A stretch of DNA of 64,000 nucleotides from Hofstenia miamia (taxonomy: Eukaryota; Xenacoelomorpha; Acoela): NCBI GenBank assembly GCA_004352715.1, contig SCFE01000047.1, forward strand, positions 2,057,724 through 2,121,723, read 5' to 3'. Numbering within the stretch: position 1 is the first letter of the stretch; every line of letters starts with the position of its first letter. Below are positions 27,101 through 36,306 of the stretch, one piece after another. The notes under the pieces were generated by a model. The model ran no database searches and was not told the DNA's origin. It was given only the letters and a program-made list of their open reading frames with translations. Both the position numbers and the translations under genes were made by a program.

Positions 27101-30100
27101 CTTAAGTTGCTTTACATAATCAACAAGCATGTCAGCATGTGCGGTGTTTACAAGTTCAGCTGCACGACCCGTAACCATTTTGTAACAACTGTTGGTTATT
27201 GGATTGAAATTCTAAAAAAAAATACTAGAGGAAGAGAAAAAAGATCTCACTTTAAGGAATGTAACAGCATCTTCAACAGATACAACTATTTCAGCCATTG
27301 CGGTGTATTCTATAAGCTGTTTTAAAAGACGTATTATCTTACGAACTTCTGACTGATCCATCACAAGCAAAAGAGCGGATGTTCCAGACAGGATGCCTAA
27401 ATGGAATATAAAATCAAATAAAGCAGTAGGATCAACATTAAAAAGTGAGGAAAGGCTATTGCGAAAATTTTACTCAAAACCATTTTTGGTAGTTAAAGGA
27501 CCTTGCTGTTATATTTGATGCATGAAAATATATTTTCAATGTTCTATTTGCTCTGTAATGGTCATGTTTGTCATTATATCACATAACTAATCCTAAAGCA
27601 ATGAGTAAATTTACCATATATCAAAATGTCCAATACACTTTTCATTTATGAATTTTTAAGCTATAAAAATAAAAGAAACAAAATGTGCATTAACACGTAC
27701 AATGCGGACGATTTTTAATCTTTTCTCAAAAATGCAACCGTAAAAATGTACTATGGAAGTAAACATATATACAAATATAAGCTCATGAAAATGAAAGAAA
27801 TATTTAGGTAATTGATGTTCAAGTTACTTTTACATATATAAAACTTGTTTTCAATAAAAAATATTTATGAGAAATGGAAGTGAGTATATTCACTCTACAT
27901 AGCATTAAAAATGATTGGGGATTTAGTTTAACAAAACTACTTTACCTCTAGCTCCATCAATAAGAGCCCCACGCCCCTCAACTGAGTAGGGATCATGCCG
28001 AATGCAAAGAGTTGATTGCTGAAGCACAGTCGAAGCTTCTTGGATTTGTTTACAAGCACGTGGTATGTCTGTTCTTAGCTGTTCATCGTGACTATTCTTT
28101 GCAGTTTCAATGCCAACCTAAAATAAGTTGATATTTAAGCAAAATTCGTAAATAAAGAGTTGAGTTTTGTTAACTGTAAATACTTGACATCAAAGGTGTT
28201 TAGAACATTATAATTTGATATTGTGTAAAAGTTTCTTAACATGTTCATCTATTGTTATTCACACAATAAATTTCTTAAAAAAATTAAAGAATCAAAATTA
28301 TAGTCACCATTAAACAGTCAATTGTTTCCAAGTACGGAAAAATAAATTCTAGTAGTTATATTGGCAATTGACTAAAAATGTACAATTGATAATTATTGTA
28401 TATAGATTTAGCATTAAGCAATCAATATTGATGGTATTAAATTAATGGAATATCATTTGAATAAAGTGTAAATTTTTTTATCAATTTGAAATCGTGACCT
28501 TTGCTAATGAAGTTTTAACATAACTTTTACGAAAGACTAGAAAATGAAACTTTTTATGTTAAACAATTTTAAATCAACTCAATCAGGAGGGAGAAAGAAA
28601 ATTTGGAAGTAAAGTTTTTCAATTAGAAAATTATATTATTAATTTCAATTACGCAAACATACACTGCACTAATCAACATAACTCGACTTGACTTGACCCG
28701 ACTATCTCTAATTTCGAATACCCGCATGACACTAATTTCAACATTCCTATCTCTATTATTGCGAACTCGAACTGAAAGTGTACCACAACTGGAACTGGAC
28801 TGAAATTGTAATAAGAACTCGTACTAGAACTGAAACCAAGATTTTTACAAATGCGAACTACGCACGACGAAACTGAAAACGAAAAAATAGTTGAAACTGC
28901 CATAATACCAAGGGCTTTAGATTTATTTATTAACAGAACATTATGTATGGAAAAATGTGAAAGATTTTACGAAAATCAGATTTTGAATTAAAAAAGACTA
29001 TATTTTCATGCACTTTATACACAGGAATAATATATATTCACAATTATTCCATAACATTTACACATAGTTATGTCCGTACTCATGGATTTCTAAATTTCCT
29101 AATAGGTTTTGAAGAAAATCGTATCTATATCTTTAAAGGTAGTGTGTTGATAACCTAAGATTAGAGCAAAAAAAATTTTTAACGCATCAAACAAAAAAAT
29201 GATTTTCTGTGTACTATGACATTCACAACATCCAATTTTAAGTGTTCAGTCGATACAGCGAACTAAAGTTATATAATGTTGATTTGGTGGGAAAAAAATT
29301 ACAACTGAATCTAGCAATTATTTTAAATGTCTCTATAATTTAGTAATGGTTCTCACTATTGAGGCTTATTTACAATAATCACAATATTCATTTCTGCTAT
29401 GCGTTCATACGGAGTCGCAATGCCAGTTTTAAGTGAACTGATACTGTACAGTAATAATCATGTAATTCAGTTCGCAAAACTACTCATTTTATTACTTACT
29501 CACACCAAACTTATATTCAATTTCTCTTAAGGATTCCAGTGTTAACCTACCTTTAAGTTAGATCACTTTCTCTATCGTGCTCTTTGAAATCAAAATATGT
29601 TATCTATTCTAAAGACCCTCATTTGGGGCCTGCAAATGATCTTCTTGTTCTTGTTGAAACCTTTGTTTGTGTATGTTGTACAATTGGGATAATGGAGCAT
29701 ATTACAATGCTTAATGAAGATAGTTATCAAACTTTTTTACCAATATTATATACATTAAATTAAATAACAATTTTCGCTACAAAACATATTGAAATATGAA
29801 TGGTCAAAATCAACAAGTTATGGGCCCAGAATTATCAGGGCGGTTAATATTCTTAATAGAGCTGATTAGAAATGATTCATCAGAACTGATCGTGCATTGA
29901 AGAATATTATCACGAAGTGCAAGGGGCTCGATAGAAAATTTCAACATTAAACTATGAAAAAGGCTTTGAAAGAACCTTACCTCATTATAACCATTTCAGC
30001 TATTTAAGCACCAAAAACAAAAACGAAAAAACAAAGAAGCAAAGTTTCTATTTCAAATACTAATTTAAATTAATCTTTTGCAAATGTAAATAACATGTTT

Positions 30101-30426
30101 CAAATGGCCATTTCCTCCTAAATTAAAAGCAATTGACAAAAAATACATTTAGAAAAATAAAGCTACAAAGGCATACATCAAATTAAAATAATTCTAAGAA
30201 TTTAATCTATATTTTCAGTAAATACATTAATAAGGAAAATAAGTGCAAAAATTTTACTTACAGAAACTAAATTTGCTACTGATTCTGACACTGCATTACA
30301 AGGAGCCGTCAAATCAGGCATAGCACCGCCGTCCTCACCATCTTCATGAAGAATAATCAAATGAGAAACTTGCTGTGCAACTGGTTCAAGGATACTTTCA
30401 ATTAGCTTTGTATGAAAAATCGGCAT
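3273..30426 (-). CDS. VCL: vinculin gene (17 exons found; 3' end outside the window)
   Basis: Vinculin is the cytoplasmic actin-linking protein of cell-matrix and cell-cell junctions. Its head binds talin or alpha-catenin, its tail binds F-actin and lipid, and the head-tail contact holds it inactive. The N-terminus is nearly diagnostic: [20 protein letters not shown] at residues 1-20, then PDLTAP. I joined 17 exons by minus-strand GT-AG sites; every junction keeps phase and the sum is 2,655 nt (885 codons). Order: D1 head (exons 1-4), two vinculin repeats (exons 5-9), D3-D4 helices (exons 10-14), short proline linker (exon 15), tail start (exons 16-17). Vertebrate vinculin has a third central repeat of about 110 residues; here the exon 9/10 join aligns without a gap when only two repeats are assumed. 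The linker has PERPPPPV but no FPPPP. Alpha-catenin is excluded by the N-terminus, the repeats and the proline linker. Transposons occupy several introns. Confidence 0.95.
3782..5043. repeat. tandem duplication, copy A
   Basis: 1,262 bp repeated at an offset of 1,263 bp by 5045-6306. It contains the acceptor, coding part and donor of vinculin exon 16, plus flanking intron and an internal (TA)n. I found only one substitution (5025 A versus 6288 G), and the internal (TA)n tract at about 4717 has the same length in both copies. Confidence 0.93.
3840..4071 (-). CDS. VCL: vinculin exon 16, copy A (tail helix 1)
   Basis: This 232-nt exon is identical to copy B, with the same acceptor (GATTTTAG) and donor (GTAAGA). 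It is the copy adjacent to exon 17. One of the two is probably redundant assembly. Confidence 0.8.
5044..5044. other. single-N assembly join
   Basis: One N lies exactly between the two copies of the duplication, directly after a (TA)n tract. This is what two overlapping contigs that failed to merge would leave. Confidence 0.9.
5045..6306. repeat. tandem duplication, copy B
   Basis: Second copy of the 1,262-bp unit. It ends in a (TA)n tract that runs on into (GA)n at about 6329-6347. Confidence 0.93.
5103..5334 (-). CDS. VCL: vinculin exon 16, copy B (tail helix 1)
   Basis: 232 nt, phase 1 to 2. It encodes [17 protein letters not shown], then [18 protein letters not shown] and [18 protein letters not shown], the first helix of the F-actin-binding tail. 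It is identical to the copy at 3840-4071. Because the length is 1 modulo 3, splicing both copies together would break the frame, so only one can be used. The donor is GTAAGA. Confidence 0.75.
6289..6347. repeat. (TA)n-(GA)n microsatellite
   Basis: About 20 TA units followed by about nine GA units, at the right edge of the duplication. Confidence 0.95.
6775..6870 (-). CDS. VCL: vinculin exon 15 (proline linker)
   Basis: 96 nt, phase 1 to 1. It encodes [16 protein letters not shown] and then [13 protein letters not shown]. This is the flexible linker that docks SH3 and EVH1 proteins in vertebrates. It is much shorter here and has one PPPP run preceded by R, so the FPPPP (VASP-type EVH1) motif is absent from this exon. 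Confidence 0.87.
6914..6977 (-). CDS. VCL: vinculin exon 14 (end of head)
   Basis: 64 nt, phase 0 to 1. It encodes [19 protein letters not shown], matching the AKVREAFQPQEPD end of the vertebrate head. A 43-nt intron follows. Confidence 0.9.
7363..7451 (-). CDS. VCL: vinculin exon 13 (D4)
   Basis: 89 nt, phase 1 to 0. It encodes [17 protein letters not shown] and [10 protein letters not shown], matching the helix before GAVAKVREAF. The donor is GTACCT. Confidence 0.9.
7784..8159 (-). CDS. VCL: vinculin exon 12 (D3-D4, longest exon)
   Basis: 376 nt, phase 0 to 1. It encodes [19 protein letters not shown], then [24 protein letters not shown] and TDASQDLRN, colinear with VVSAARILLRNP through ASDELSK of vertebrate vinculin. 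The acceptor is TTATAG. About 4.9 kb of intron, carrying a THAP/P-like fossil and a nested hAT, separates it from exon 11. Confidence 0.93.
8160..9182. other. vinculin intron, left part
   Basis: AT-rich, with no supported coding sequence. At 8878-8913 an imperfect hairpin (CAACAATT with AATTGTTG) is present. Nothing else is recognised. Confidence 0.5.
11355..12335. mobile_element. hAT-type element nested in the P-like fossil
   Basis: The element starts CAGAGATGGAACCGGC and ends with the inverse of CAGAGTTGGAACCGGC. Both termini are rich in GGCCGG and CCGG. It is flanked by a perfect 8-bp target duplication, CGCTGAGG (11347-11354 and 12336-12343), which is typical of hAT transposition. The middle is an assembly gap, so coding capacity cannot be judged. 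The perfect duplication indicates a young insertion. Confidence 0.9.
11623..12149. other. assembly gap (527 N) inside the nested hAT
   Basis: A run of N followed directly by a (TA)n tract at 12150-12195. Reading frames drawn across it are not meaningful. Confidence 0.99.
12487..13078. other. vinculin intron
   Basis: AT-rich; no exon supported. A short open frame near 12660-12760 on the minus strand was examined and rejected because its splice phase does not fit. Confidence 0.5.
13079..13230 (-). CDS. VCL: vinculin exon 11 (D3)
   Basis: 152 nt, phase 1 to 0. It encodes [20 protein letters not shown] through FVKTAEGK, matching NREEVFDERAANFENHS. The donor GTTTCT is unusual but required by phase. 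Confidence 0.88.
13274..13343 (-). CDS. VCL: vinculin exon 10 (D3)
   Basis: 70 nt, phase 0 to 1. It encodes [19 protein letters not shown], matching VSDVFSDTTTPIKLLAVAA. The acceptor is GTATTTAG and the donor GTACGA. A 43-nt intron follows. Confidence 0.9.
13344..16960. other. vinculin intron 9
   Basis: 3.6 kb of AT-rich intron. Besides the MITE at 14738-15085, I see a CGG/GGTT-rich patch at about 16225-16310 that resembles the 17335-18035 sequence. No exon is expected here, because exons 9 and 10 align without a gap. Confidence 0.55.
14738..15085. mobile_element. non-autonomous hAT-like MITE, copy 1
   Basis: 348 bp bounded by inverted termini CAGACTTGTCAACGA and TTGTTGACAAGTCTG. Flanking 8-mers ATCTTAAT and ATCAAAAT match at six of eight positions, consistent with an aged 8-bp target duplication. 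The subterminal sequence is rich in GCTCGG motifs. It lies in the vinculin intron between exons 9 and 10. Confidence 0.85.
16961..17053 (-). CDS. VCL: vinculin exon 9 (second repeat)
   Basis: 93 nt, phase 0 to 0. It encodes [18 protein letters not shown] through QGSLIES. It joins to exon 10 so that the alignment to the end of the vertebrate third repeat (EAMTQEVSDVFSD) has no gap, which shows that no exon is missing here. Confidence 0.9.
17100..17245 (-). CDS. VCL: vinculin exon 8 (second repeat)
   Basis: 146 nt, phase 1 to 0. It encodes [18 protein letters not shown] and [20 protein letters not shown]. The donor GTTCGT is weak, but it is the only choice giving a gapless join (SSKGL then SNSPEA, matching RQGKGDSPEA). 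The following intron is 46 nt. Confidence 0.88.
17246..20697. other. vinculin intron 7
   Basis: 3.5 kb. It holds MITE copy 2, a (TA)n at about 17397-17415, and GGTATCGGTT-type sequence at 17335-17375 that recurs inverted near 17985-18030, suggesting another degraded inverted-repeat element of about 700 bp. The rest is unremarkable AT-rich sequence. Confidence 0.5.
18258..18529. mobile_element. non-autonomous hAT-like MITE, copy 2
   Basis: 272 bp with the same CAGACTTGTCAACGAGCC terminus as copy 1 and the inverse at its other end. Flanking 8-mers ATATGAAT and ATATGAAG match at seven of eight positions. Internal sequence aligns with copy 1 (AATAAACATTTCTAAAATA). It lies in the vinculin intron between exons 7 and 8. 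Confidence 0.9.
20698..20887 (-). CDS. VCL: vinculin exon 7 (repeat 1 to repeat 2)
   Basis: 190 nt, phase 0 to 1. It starts directly at [13 protein letters not shown] after acceptor ATTTTAG and ends [10 protein letters not shown], matching SSPVAMQKAQQV and WLADPNGG in vertebrate vinculin. The ATG at 20887 is internal, not a start site. Confidence 0.92.
20985..21284. mobile_element. MITE with TAA target duplication (PIF/Harbinger-like)
   Basis: 300 bp with inverted termini TGCTGCGTTTCCATTG and the inverse of TGCTGCGGTTCCACG, flanked on both sides by TAA (20982-20984 and 21285-21287). A TWA 3-bp duplication is characteristic of the PIF/Harbinger superfamily. The interior is richer in CG than its surroundings. 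It lies in the vinculin intron between exons 6 and 7. Confidence 0.8.
22399..22490. mobile_element. pogo/Tigger-like terminal fragment
   Basis: It begins CAGTCGAACCTCTCTATAG directly after a TA dinucleotide, the usual form of pogo/Tigger ends. About 50 bp on, the inverse (CTATAGAGAGG) appears. The opposite terminus was not found, so it is probably a fragment or a very small derivative. Confidence 0.55.
24336..24512 (+). other. unassigned open frame, possible transposon remnant
   Basis: An open stretch of about 57 codons after a TAA and an acceptor-like AACAG. It reads [20 protein letters not shown], then [10 protein letters not shown] and [16 protein letters not shown], and ends at TAG 24510-24512. 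It is basic and moderately rich in serine. I do not recognise the family. It is antisense to vinculin and has no start codon at its beginning. Confidence 0.3.
25594..25739 (-). CDS. VCL: vinculin exon 6 (first repeat)
   Basis: 146 nt, phase 1 to 0. It encodes [12 protein letters not shown] and [14 protein letters not shown], matching the EQAIRQILDEAG / RREILGTCKML region of repeat 1. Its length and phases equal those of exon 8, the same part of the next repeat. Confidence 0.92.
25781..26008 (-). CDS. VCL: vinculin exon 5 (end of D1 and first repeat)
   Basis: 228 nt, phase 1 to 1. It encodes [18 protein letters not shown] through DPYKGVLG. The last part corresponds to the WLRDPSASPGDAGE start of the first vinculin repeat. 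The following intron is 41 nt. Confidence 0.9.
26009..27045. other. vinculin intron 4
   Basis: About 1 kb of AT-rich intron; nothing recognised. Confidence 0.5.
27046..27211 (-). CDS. VCL: vinculin exon 4 (D1 head)
   Basis: 166 nt, phase 0 to 1. It encodes [11 protein letters not shown] and [13 protein letters not shown], matching the helix that ends SAMKIFVTTKNS in vertebrates. I chose donor GTAGGT after CATCAGA, rather than the GT four bases downstream, because only the former keeps the reading frame into exon 5. Confidence 0.88.
27251..27396 (-). CDS. VCL: vinculin exon 3 (D1 head)
   Basis: 146 nt, phase 1 to 0. It encodes [17 protein letters not shown] and AEIVVSVED, colinear with D1 of vinculin. 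The donor is GTGAGA. The following intron is only 39 nt (27212-27250). Confidence 0.93.
27946..28117 (-). CDS. VCL: vinculin exon 2 (D1 head)
   Basis: 172 nt, phase 0 to 1. It encodes VGIETAKNS near the start and [17 protein letters not shown] at the end, matching the DPYSVPARDYLIDGSRG segment of vertebrate vinculin. The acceptor is ATTTTAG and the donor GTAAAG. Confidence 0.93.
28118..30261. other. vinculin intron 1
   Basis: 2.1 kb. At 28675-28905 there is a degenerate short-period tract built on GAACTG / AACTGAAA / GACTTGAC units. The remainder is AT-rich with no features. Confidence 0.5.
30262..30426 (-). CDS. VCL: vinculin exon 1 (start codon, D1 head)
   Basis: This exon encodes 55 residues from the ATG at 30424-30426 to NLVS and ends in phase 0 at donor GTAAGT. 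The ATG is chosen because the translation matches the known vinculin N-terminus from its first residue (MPIFHT). The HEDGE and PDLTAP segments of the talin-binding D1 domain follow. Confidence 0.95.
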
Positions 30427-31484
30427 TCTAGAAACAAATTAATGCATTCAAAACCAACTCTTAGTACATAGACACTATGTTACAAGAGATTAAAAATATT
30501 GACTTTAAGAATAAATACATTTTGCAAGAACAATCACCAGAGCTGAAAATTGTCATAACTACGAACTAAATTTCAATTTGAACCCTTCTAAAATGGATAA
30601 TGTTCTAATATCATGCAATATTTTGTTATAAACTTAATGTAGTAATGCTAAATATCGCAAATACAAAATTAATTCTATTTGCAAATTTATGAAAACCGTG
30701 AATAAGTTCTATTCAAAGTTGTGTTGCCGTATTTGCATTGTCGTAATGAATTAACTCGTTGTAAAACAGGCTCATTGGTAACCATCAATATAGTTGGTAG
30801 GGGTTGTGACTATAGCTCGATATTCATGATCAGCTCGATATTCAAATACAAGCAATATTTGAAATACAAGAGTTGGCCTATTGCAAGCTATTTTTAATTG
30901 GTAAGTAATTGCCTTATTTATGCTTAATTAATAAATTTTTTTATATCCGATTTAAATTTTCTAAATTTTGCTTGTATTTTTTGAATATCGAGCTGCAGTC
31001 AAAACCCCGACTAAAAGTGTGTAATGGACAATAATTATAAACATGAAATATTAGAAACGTTTTTCTACAACTATTATAAAGGCATAGGTAATTAATGTTA
31101 AATGGTAATTCATAATGTTCCAAAATGAGGTAATTTTTAATATTTTATAGATTTGCTACATGATTTAGCTAAACCATAAACATTTCCGAAATTCAAAATG
31201 GTTTAAACAAATGTCAACAAAACTCAGTTATCCTATCAAAGTAAAAAAAATTTTAAATTACAAAAATGAGCATCCAGCATTTTGCATGCAACAAAAAATA
31301 ACCATAAGAACAAGAACCATAAGTAACTGAAACACTCTTCTTACTACAATGCTAATGACAACTGGAAGTCAGTTTTCATTTTTGCGGACTTAGATTTTTG
31401 ATTAATGTTTTTACTAAATTATCAAAAAAATTTGAAGATTTTTCATCTCATTATCATCAGATATTAGTATTTATTAATCTAGAG
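30427..31484. other. region upstream of vinculin exon 1
   Basis: This region should hold the vinculin promoter and 5' UTR (possibly further 5' exons), but I see no clear TATA box or initiator. A MITE lies at 30792-31014, about 370 bp from the start codon. Confidence 0.4.
30792..31014. mobile_element. MITE upstream of vinculin
   Basis: About 223 bp. The left arm contains GGGGTTGTGACTATAGCTCG followed by ATATTCA; the right arm is the inverse, reading GGGGTTTTGACTGCAGCTCG followed by ATATTCA. GCTCGATATTCA is repeated a second time inside the left arm. A target duplication is not clear. Confidence 0.7.
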
Positions 31485-34400
31485 CAGTAGTTCTCAACTG
31501 TGGTTCATGAAACTTTACTGGGGATTGACACACAAAAAAGCAATTTAGGCAATGTGAATTTTTGGCAGCCCACAGGAAAATTGTAATTCAAAATGGTTTT
31601 CATTACTGAGAATGGAATTTCTACAGAAATTTGCACTGATATGAAACTCTAAAAGTCAAAATATTCACATATTAAACTTCAATAATTTTGATTTATGTCT
31701 TGAAAATTTAGAGTTAATTATTTAGACTGTAGTGTATGCATGTTTATAACTATTACTGTATTTGTTGACTGATTTGTTTCAAAAAATTGTTGTTTTTCCT
31801 ATATAAGCAACATTGTGTTAAGGATCATTTAATGAAGCATTGTTCATAGATATGTAAATTTCAAGAATTTAGCTTAACAATGTGTTGCATCCTTTGTCTG
31901 GATTACTTTTTTACTTTAAGGTCACATGAACCACACACTATTTATAAGTATAAATATGTAAGGTGCTTAGAAGGGATGATTAAGTGCACATCATCTTCTC
32001 TAAAATGTTTCTTGTAATGCTTTTCTGTGCCCTTTTCTCTATTTGGCCACAGAGTAAAAAGTCAGAATAATGAATGTGCAAATTGAGTATTTCATTAGTG
32101 TATAAGAAAGCAAAAGAATGCTCAACTTTCTAGTAATAGGGTGAATGAATAATAATTTGAATTCCTAATTACTAAAGTTATGGTGACTAATAATAACTAA
32201 AGTTAATGTTAATGAGTTTAATATTCAATACTATATTCAGAGTATTGTCAAGGCTGTAAAAATACATTTTCAATGGTTGTTTAAGGTCATTTTCAAAAGC
32301 TATTAGGTTAACAAAAAGTTCATATTTAATTTTACTGATTATTTTTTAAAAGAATTTCCAATAATATTAATAATTATCTGCTCTTATTGGTATTGAATGA
32401 TTGAATATATTTGTTTTGGCAAAATGGGATCATGATTTTTAAAAACAATGGGTCATTTCTTTGGCAATAAACTGGATCACAGAGAAATCTTACTGATTGC
32501 AAACTGGATTACTAAAAATTGGCCAATGAGATATTGCCCACTTTAAGTTTGTTTGCTAAAAACAAAAATTAAAAGAGATACTAAAACACACTAACCTTAA
32601 TATTTTGCCTGCCATGTATATTGCTACATCATTTTCAAGAGTCTATTATTTTTATGTTTTATCAATTGATGTGCAGTATACAAATTATATGAATCCTTAA
32701 TTATAAATGTGAAGCTAATTTTGATTAATTTAAAAATTATTTTGAAGACAAAAAATTGAATAGATCCTCATCTATTTAAAGGCACAGACATTTCTTTTAA
32801 GGTTAAAAATTAGACTTTTACCTTAAAATTACATCTCCAAGTGAGAAGGGCATTTTATAATAGAAAAATGTAAATCCTTTCATTGTCAAAAATATGAAGC
32901 TAATTTATTTAGAGTTGGGAAGCCTTTGCCAAAAAAAATCCTGCTTAAGGTTGATATCCAAATAAACACCTTGTTTGTTAAAAGGATGTATGTTCCAATT
33001 TTGAAATAATTTTGCAATTTAAGAAAAATCATGTTGTTATCTGACCACAGTCTATAACAGCTAATGCACAAGTTCAAAAAATACAGCTATATCCAGTAAA
33101 GAGTTAATGATTGGATTGTTATTAGAGATTGGGAGGCTTAAATTCACATGATTCATTTTGTATATTTGTAGAATTGTAATTCATGAAATATTGTGCAAAC
33201 TTATTGATTTTCATAGTGCTGATTTTCTATTAAGGACTTTAAATTAACAAAATTTTCATTACAACATTAATGTACTTGGCATTATCAGTTAATGCATCAT
33301 TGATTGGTTTAAAGGATCATACAATTATTTATTTATTATTTCTGAAATGAGTTTAGGAACAGTAAACATGATCCATAATGGCAGCAAGTGCTTTCAAGTT
33401 GAGTTTAAGTTATCTTAATAGTTTTTGAAGAAAATTCCACACTCAATCAAGTTTTCCAAATTTTAACCCATTCCTGTCCTTAAAGTTAAAAGTATCTATG
33501 TTCCTTTAATGATTAAATTGTAAATTTTTAATGAAGTTCATGTATTAACAATTCTCATTTTAATGTTTTTGAGTCTGAGATCTTAAAAATCTGAGTACTG
33601 TTAGATACAAACACAGAAACAAAGTTTTTTCAAAATTAACATTGTTTTTAAATGTGCCTAATATTAATTCATTGTAATATAGTGATTAAAGTATTGTTCT
33701 TGGTTTCTTGCAAGGACATTCTTCTTTTCCATTTGAACTGTAGAAATGTGGACTGTTTGGATCACTTGATGAGTAAGTTAAAAATAGTCTAGGAAATAGA
33801 CATATACATAGTGACATAAGCACTCCCTGACCAAACTCTGAAAATTAGGAAATCACTATGCTGTTATTTGCAATTCCAAAATATTTATGGCTATATATTT
33901 GATTGAAGAATTTCCATTTAATCTCATTTAATGTGTGAAAAAGAATATTAGTTAAAAGAATTGAATAGGCCCATTTATTCACATGTGCTACAAACCAGAC
34001 TTGATGCTGATGGCAGCTGTTTATAATTTAATTGAGAACATCAAAGCAAATCTGCTGATGAATGATGTCCATATATTCATTACCTTCATTTCAAATCCTT
34101 ATTAATGAAAGTGATATTAAATCAGAATTCTTTACTAAGTCCAAGAAATAGGCTTCAAGCCAGAAACCAGACATATTTTAAGTTAATCATAGCCTGGATT
34201 TACATTTATGTACATAAAATTCATCACTAAGGGTGAAAATGAGTTATAGCATATATGTTAATACAAATGCATTTCAACACTAAGCATTAGTTTGTTGTCT
34301 AGAAATACCAGAATATAGCAAGGAATTATAATGTTGACAATGTTTTGATATGATGGTCACAATCACTTCTAAACATTTCACATTATAAATAGTATTATAA

Positions 34401-36306
34401 TTTCCAATTTACCCTATACATCTTGGATTACATGTGTACATCAATTTTCAACTAAGATTCATGAAATCAAGGAATACTGAACAAAGATCAAAAAACATAA
34501 TAATGTGATGTGAGGAATTTACCTGGGCTCACCAACAAATAGAAATTACCAGATTATTCTGGCCCCCATTAATTTTCCAGTTATATAACATACAACGATT
34601 TATAGGTGGAAACAAGTACTATTGGTTTCTGTGGATATTGAACAAGTTCTTTCAGCCAAAAATTAACTTTTCTTAATAATTTATTTACAATCGAAGACTT
34701 GAAACATCACTGATGTTGTAGAATCTGCATCAGGCTGAGATAGAATTAAGTTAGCTATATGTTCCCTCTTTTCTATTTTGATTGTTATCTGGATAGTGGG
34801 TGCACCTACAACAACTCATTCTGCTTTTTGATTTAAAATGGTTACTTACATAGACTTATATTTAGTTACAAATTACTTGTAATAATGTCATAGTAATATG
34901 ACTCCTCATAGATCAAAATGCAGTGATTAAGACAGCTGAAACCTGGTTGGGACTAATTGAAAGCTCTCAGTGACTGTGGCTGCATTGTAGTTTGGTGCTT
35001 CCCAGTGTTGCTTACCTCTAATAAATTTGTACAATTATTGCTCTTGTTATTGTTTGTAATAAATGCATCTTAGCAACCTGACTGCCTTTGCTTGTTAATT
35101 TCCTTAAATGTAGTTAAACCTACTTATAAATAACTATATACTCTTACATGCATGTGAACAATTGATGTGGCCAGCAGAAACAAGATGTCAAAATGTCCAC
35201 AATTAACTAATTTATTAAGTAGTTTAATTAACAACATGTAATATAAAAGGGCATTCATAAACACTTATATGTGTAATAGTTCTTATTATTCCATACAAAT
35301 TTGGATCTAAAACAAAGGGTTAACCTACATTTAGCTATTCAGCTTTTAATGACATTATAAGTGTGGGTGATTAATAGGAAAGCTAAACAGTAAAAAACTA
35401 TCCATAAACTTAACCTATGAGCACACTTTCATAAACAGGACATCTGCATGAACAAAAGATTAGATGGAAGGCTGCAGCCCTATCAGAAGCCTGATAATTT
35501 ACTTTGGGGTCCTGAGTACTACTACTATGTGCTCTGATGTTTAGCTTTCTGTTTGCATAATAATTCAAACCTGACAAATACAAAATAACTCCCACGATTT
35601 ATTCACACCATATTAATATTGAAATTTGCAAACAAACAATGTGTACCTGTTCCTAGTAATTGTGATTTCTTAATGTGTAATTTGTCTGCACTTTTGCCAC
35701 AAATTACTATTAATTAGCTAAACATTTTCGTCCTCTATAATTTGTCAAATACATGTTGCACACAGATACTAATTATGTAACAAATTACTCTTGTATAAAT
35801 TGTAGTTATATAAATAGGCACTAATAAAAAATAAATAATTAATCACTAAAGTACTTTTTAATTTTTTTATTTCATTGTTACAATTCTATGTATACTTTCA
35901 AATTTGTTTTAAATAATTAAATATATAAATGAATTTTTCTTAATTATTTAACACTGTTGTTCCCTCTTTTTTATCCATGCACCCCATTTCCTCTCAATTT
36001 TTTATCTGGACCCACCCCTTCCTCTGCATGCACACACAAAGGAAAACTAAAACAAAAATGTTGTCATATTTTCTTCAATGTAATTAAATCAGACAGCTGT
36101 AAACATTTTGACCTTTAGTATTTTGAAGCAGTACAAGTTTCTGTAGAAATTCCATACTAAGTAATGAAAACCATTCTGAATTTGAATTCCCCCTATGAAC
36201 TACCAAATTGTCAGCATAGAACTGCATTAACTTTTTCTTTGTTTGTTGACCCCCCAAAGCTACATAGACCCCTAGAGCCCATGCTGACCCTGGTTGAGAA
36301 CCAATG
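31485..36306. mobile_element. decayed hAT transposon with long inverted termini
   Basis: 4.8 kb. The left end is CAGTAGTTCTCAACTGTGG and the inverse of the right end is CATTGGTTCTCAACCAGGG, the widespread hAT-type terminus. Similarity of the arms continues inward for about 200-250 bp (for example ATGGTTTTCATTACT and GGAATTTCTACAGAAA in both, inverted). Flanking 8-mers ATCTAGAG (31477-31484) and ATTTAAGA (36307-36314) differ at four positions, all transitions, consistent with an old 8-bp duplication. No transposase frame survives. CpG is almost absent. Confidence 0.85.

Noticed and set aside
3273-30426. Alpha-catenin instead of vinculin
   Set aside because: The N-terminus, the central repeats and the proline linker fit vinculin, not alpha-catenin.
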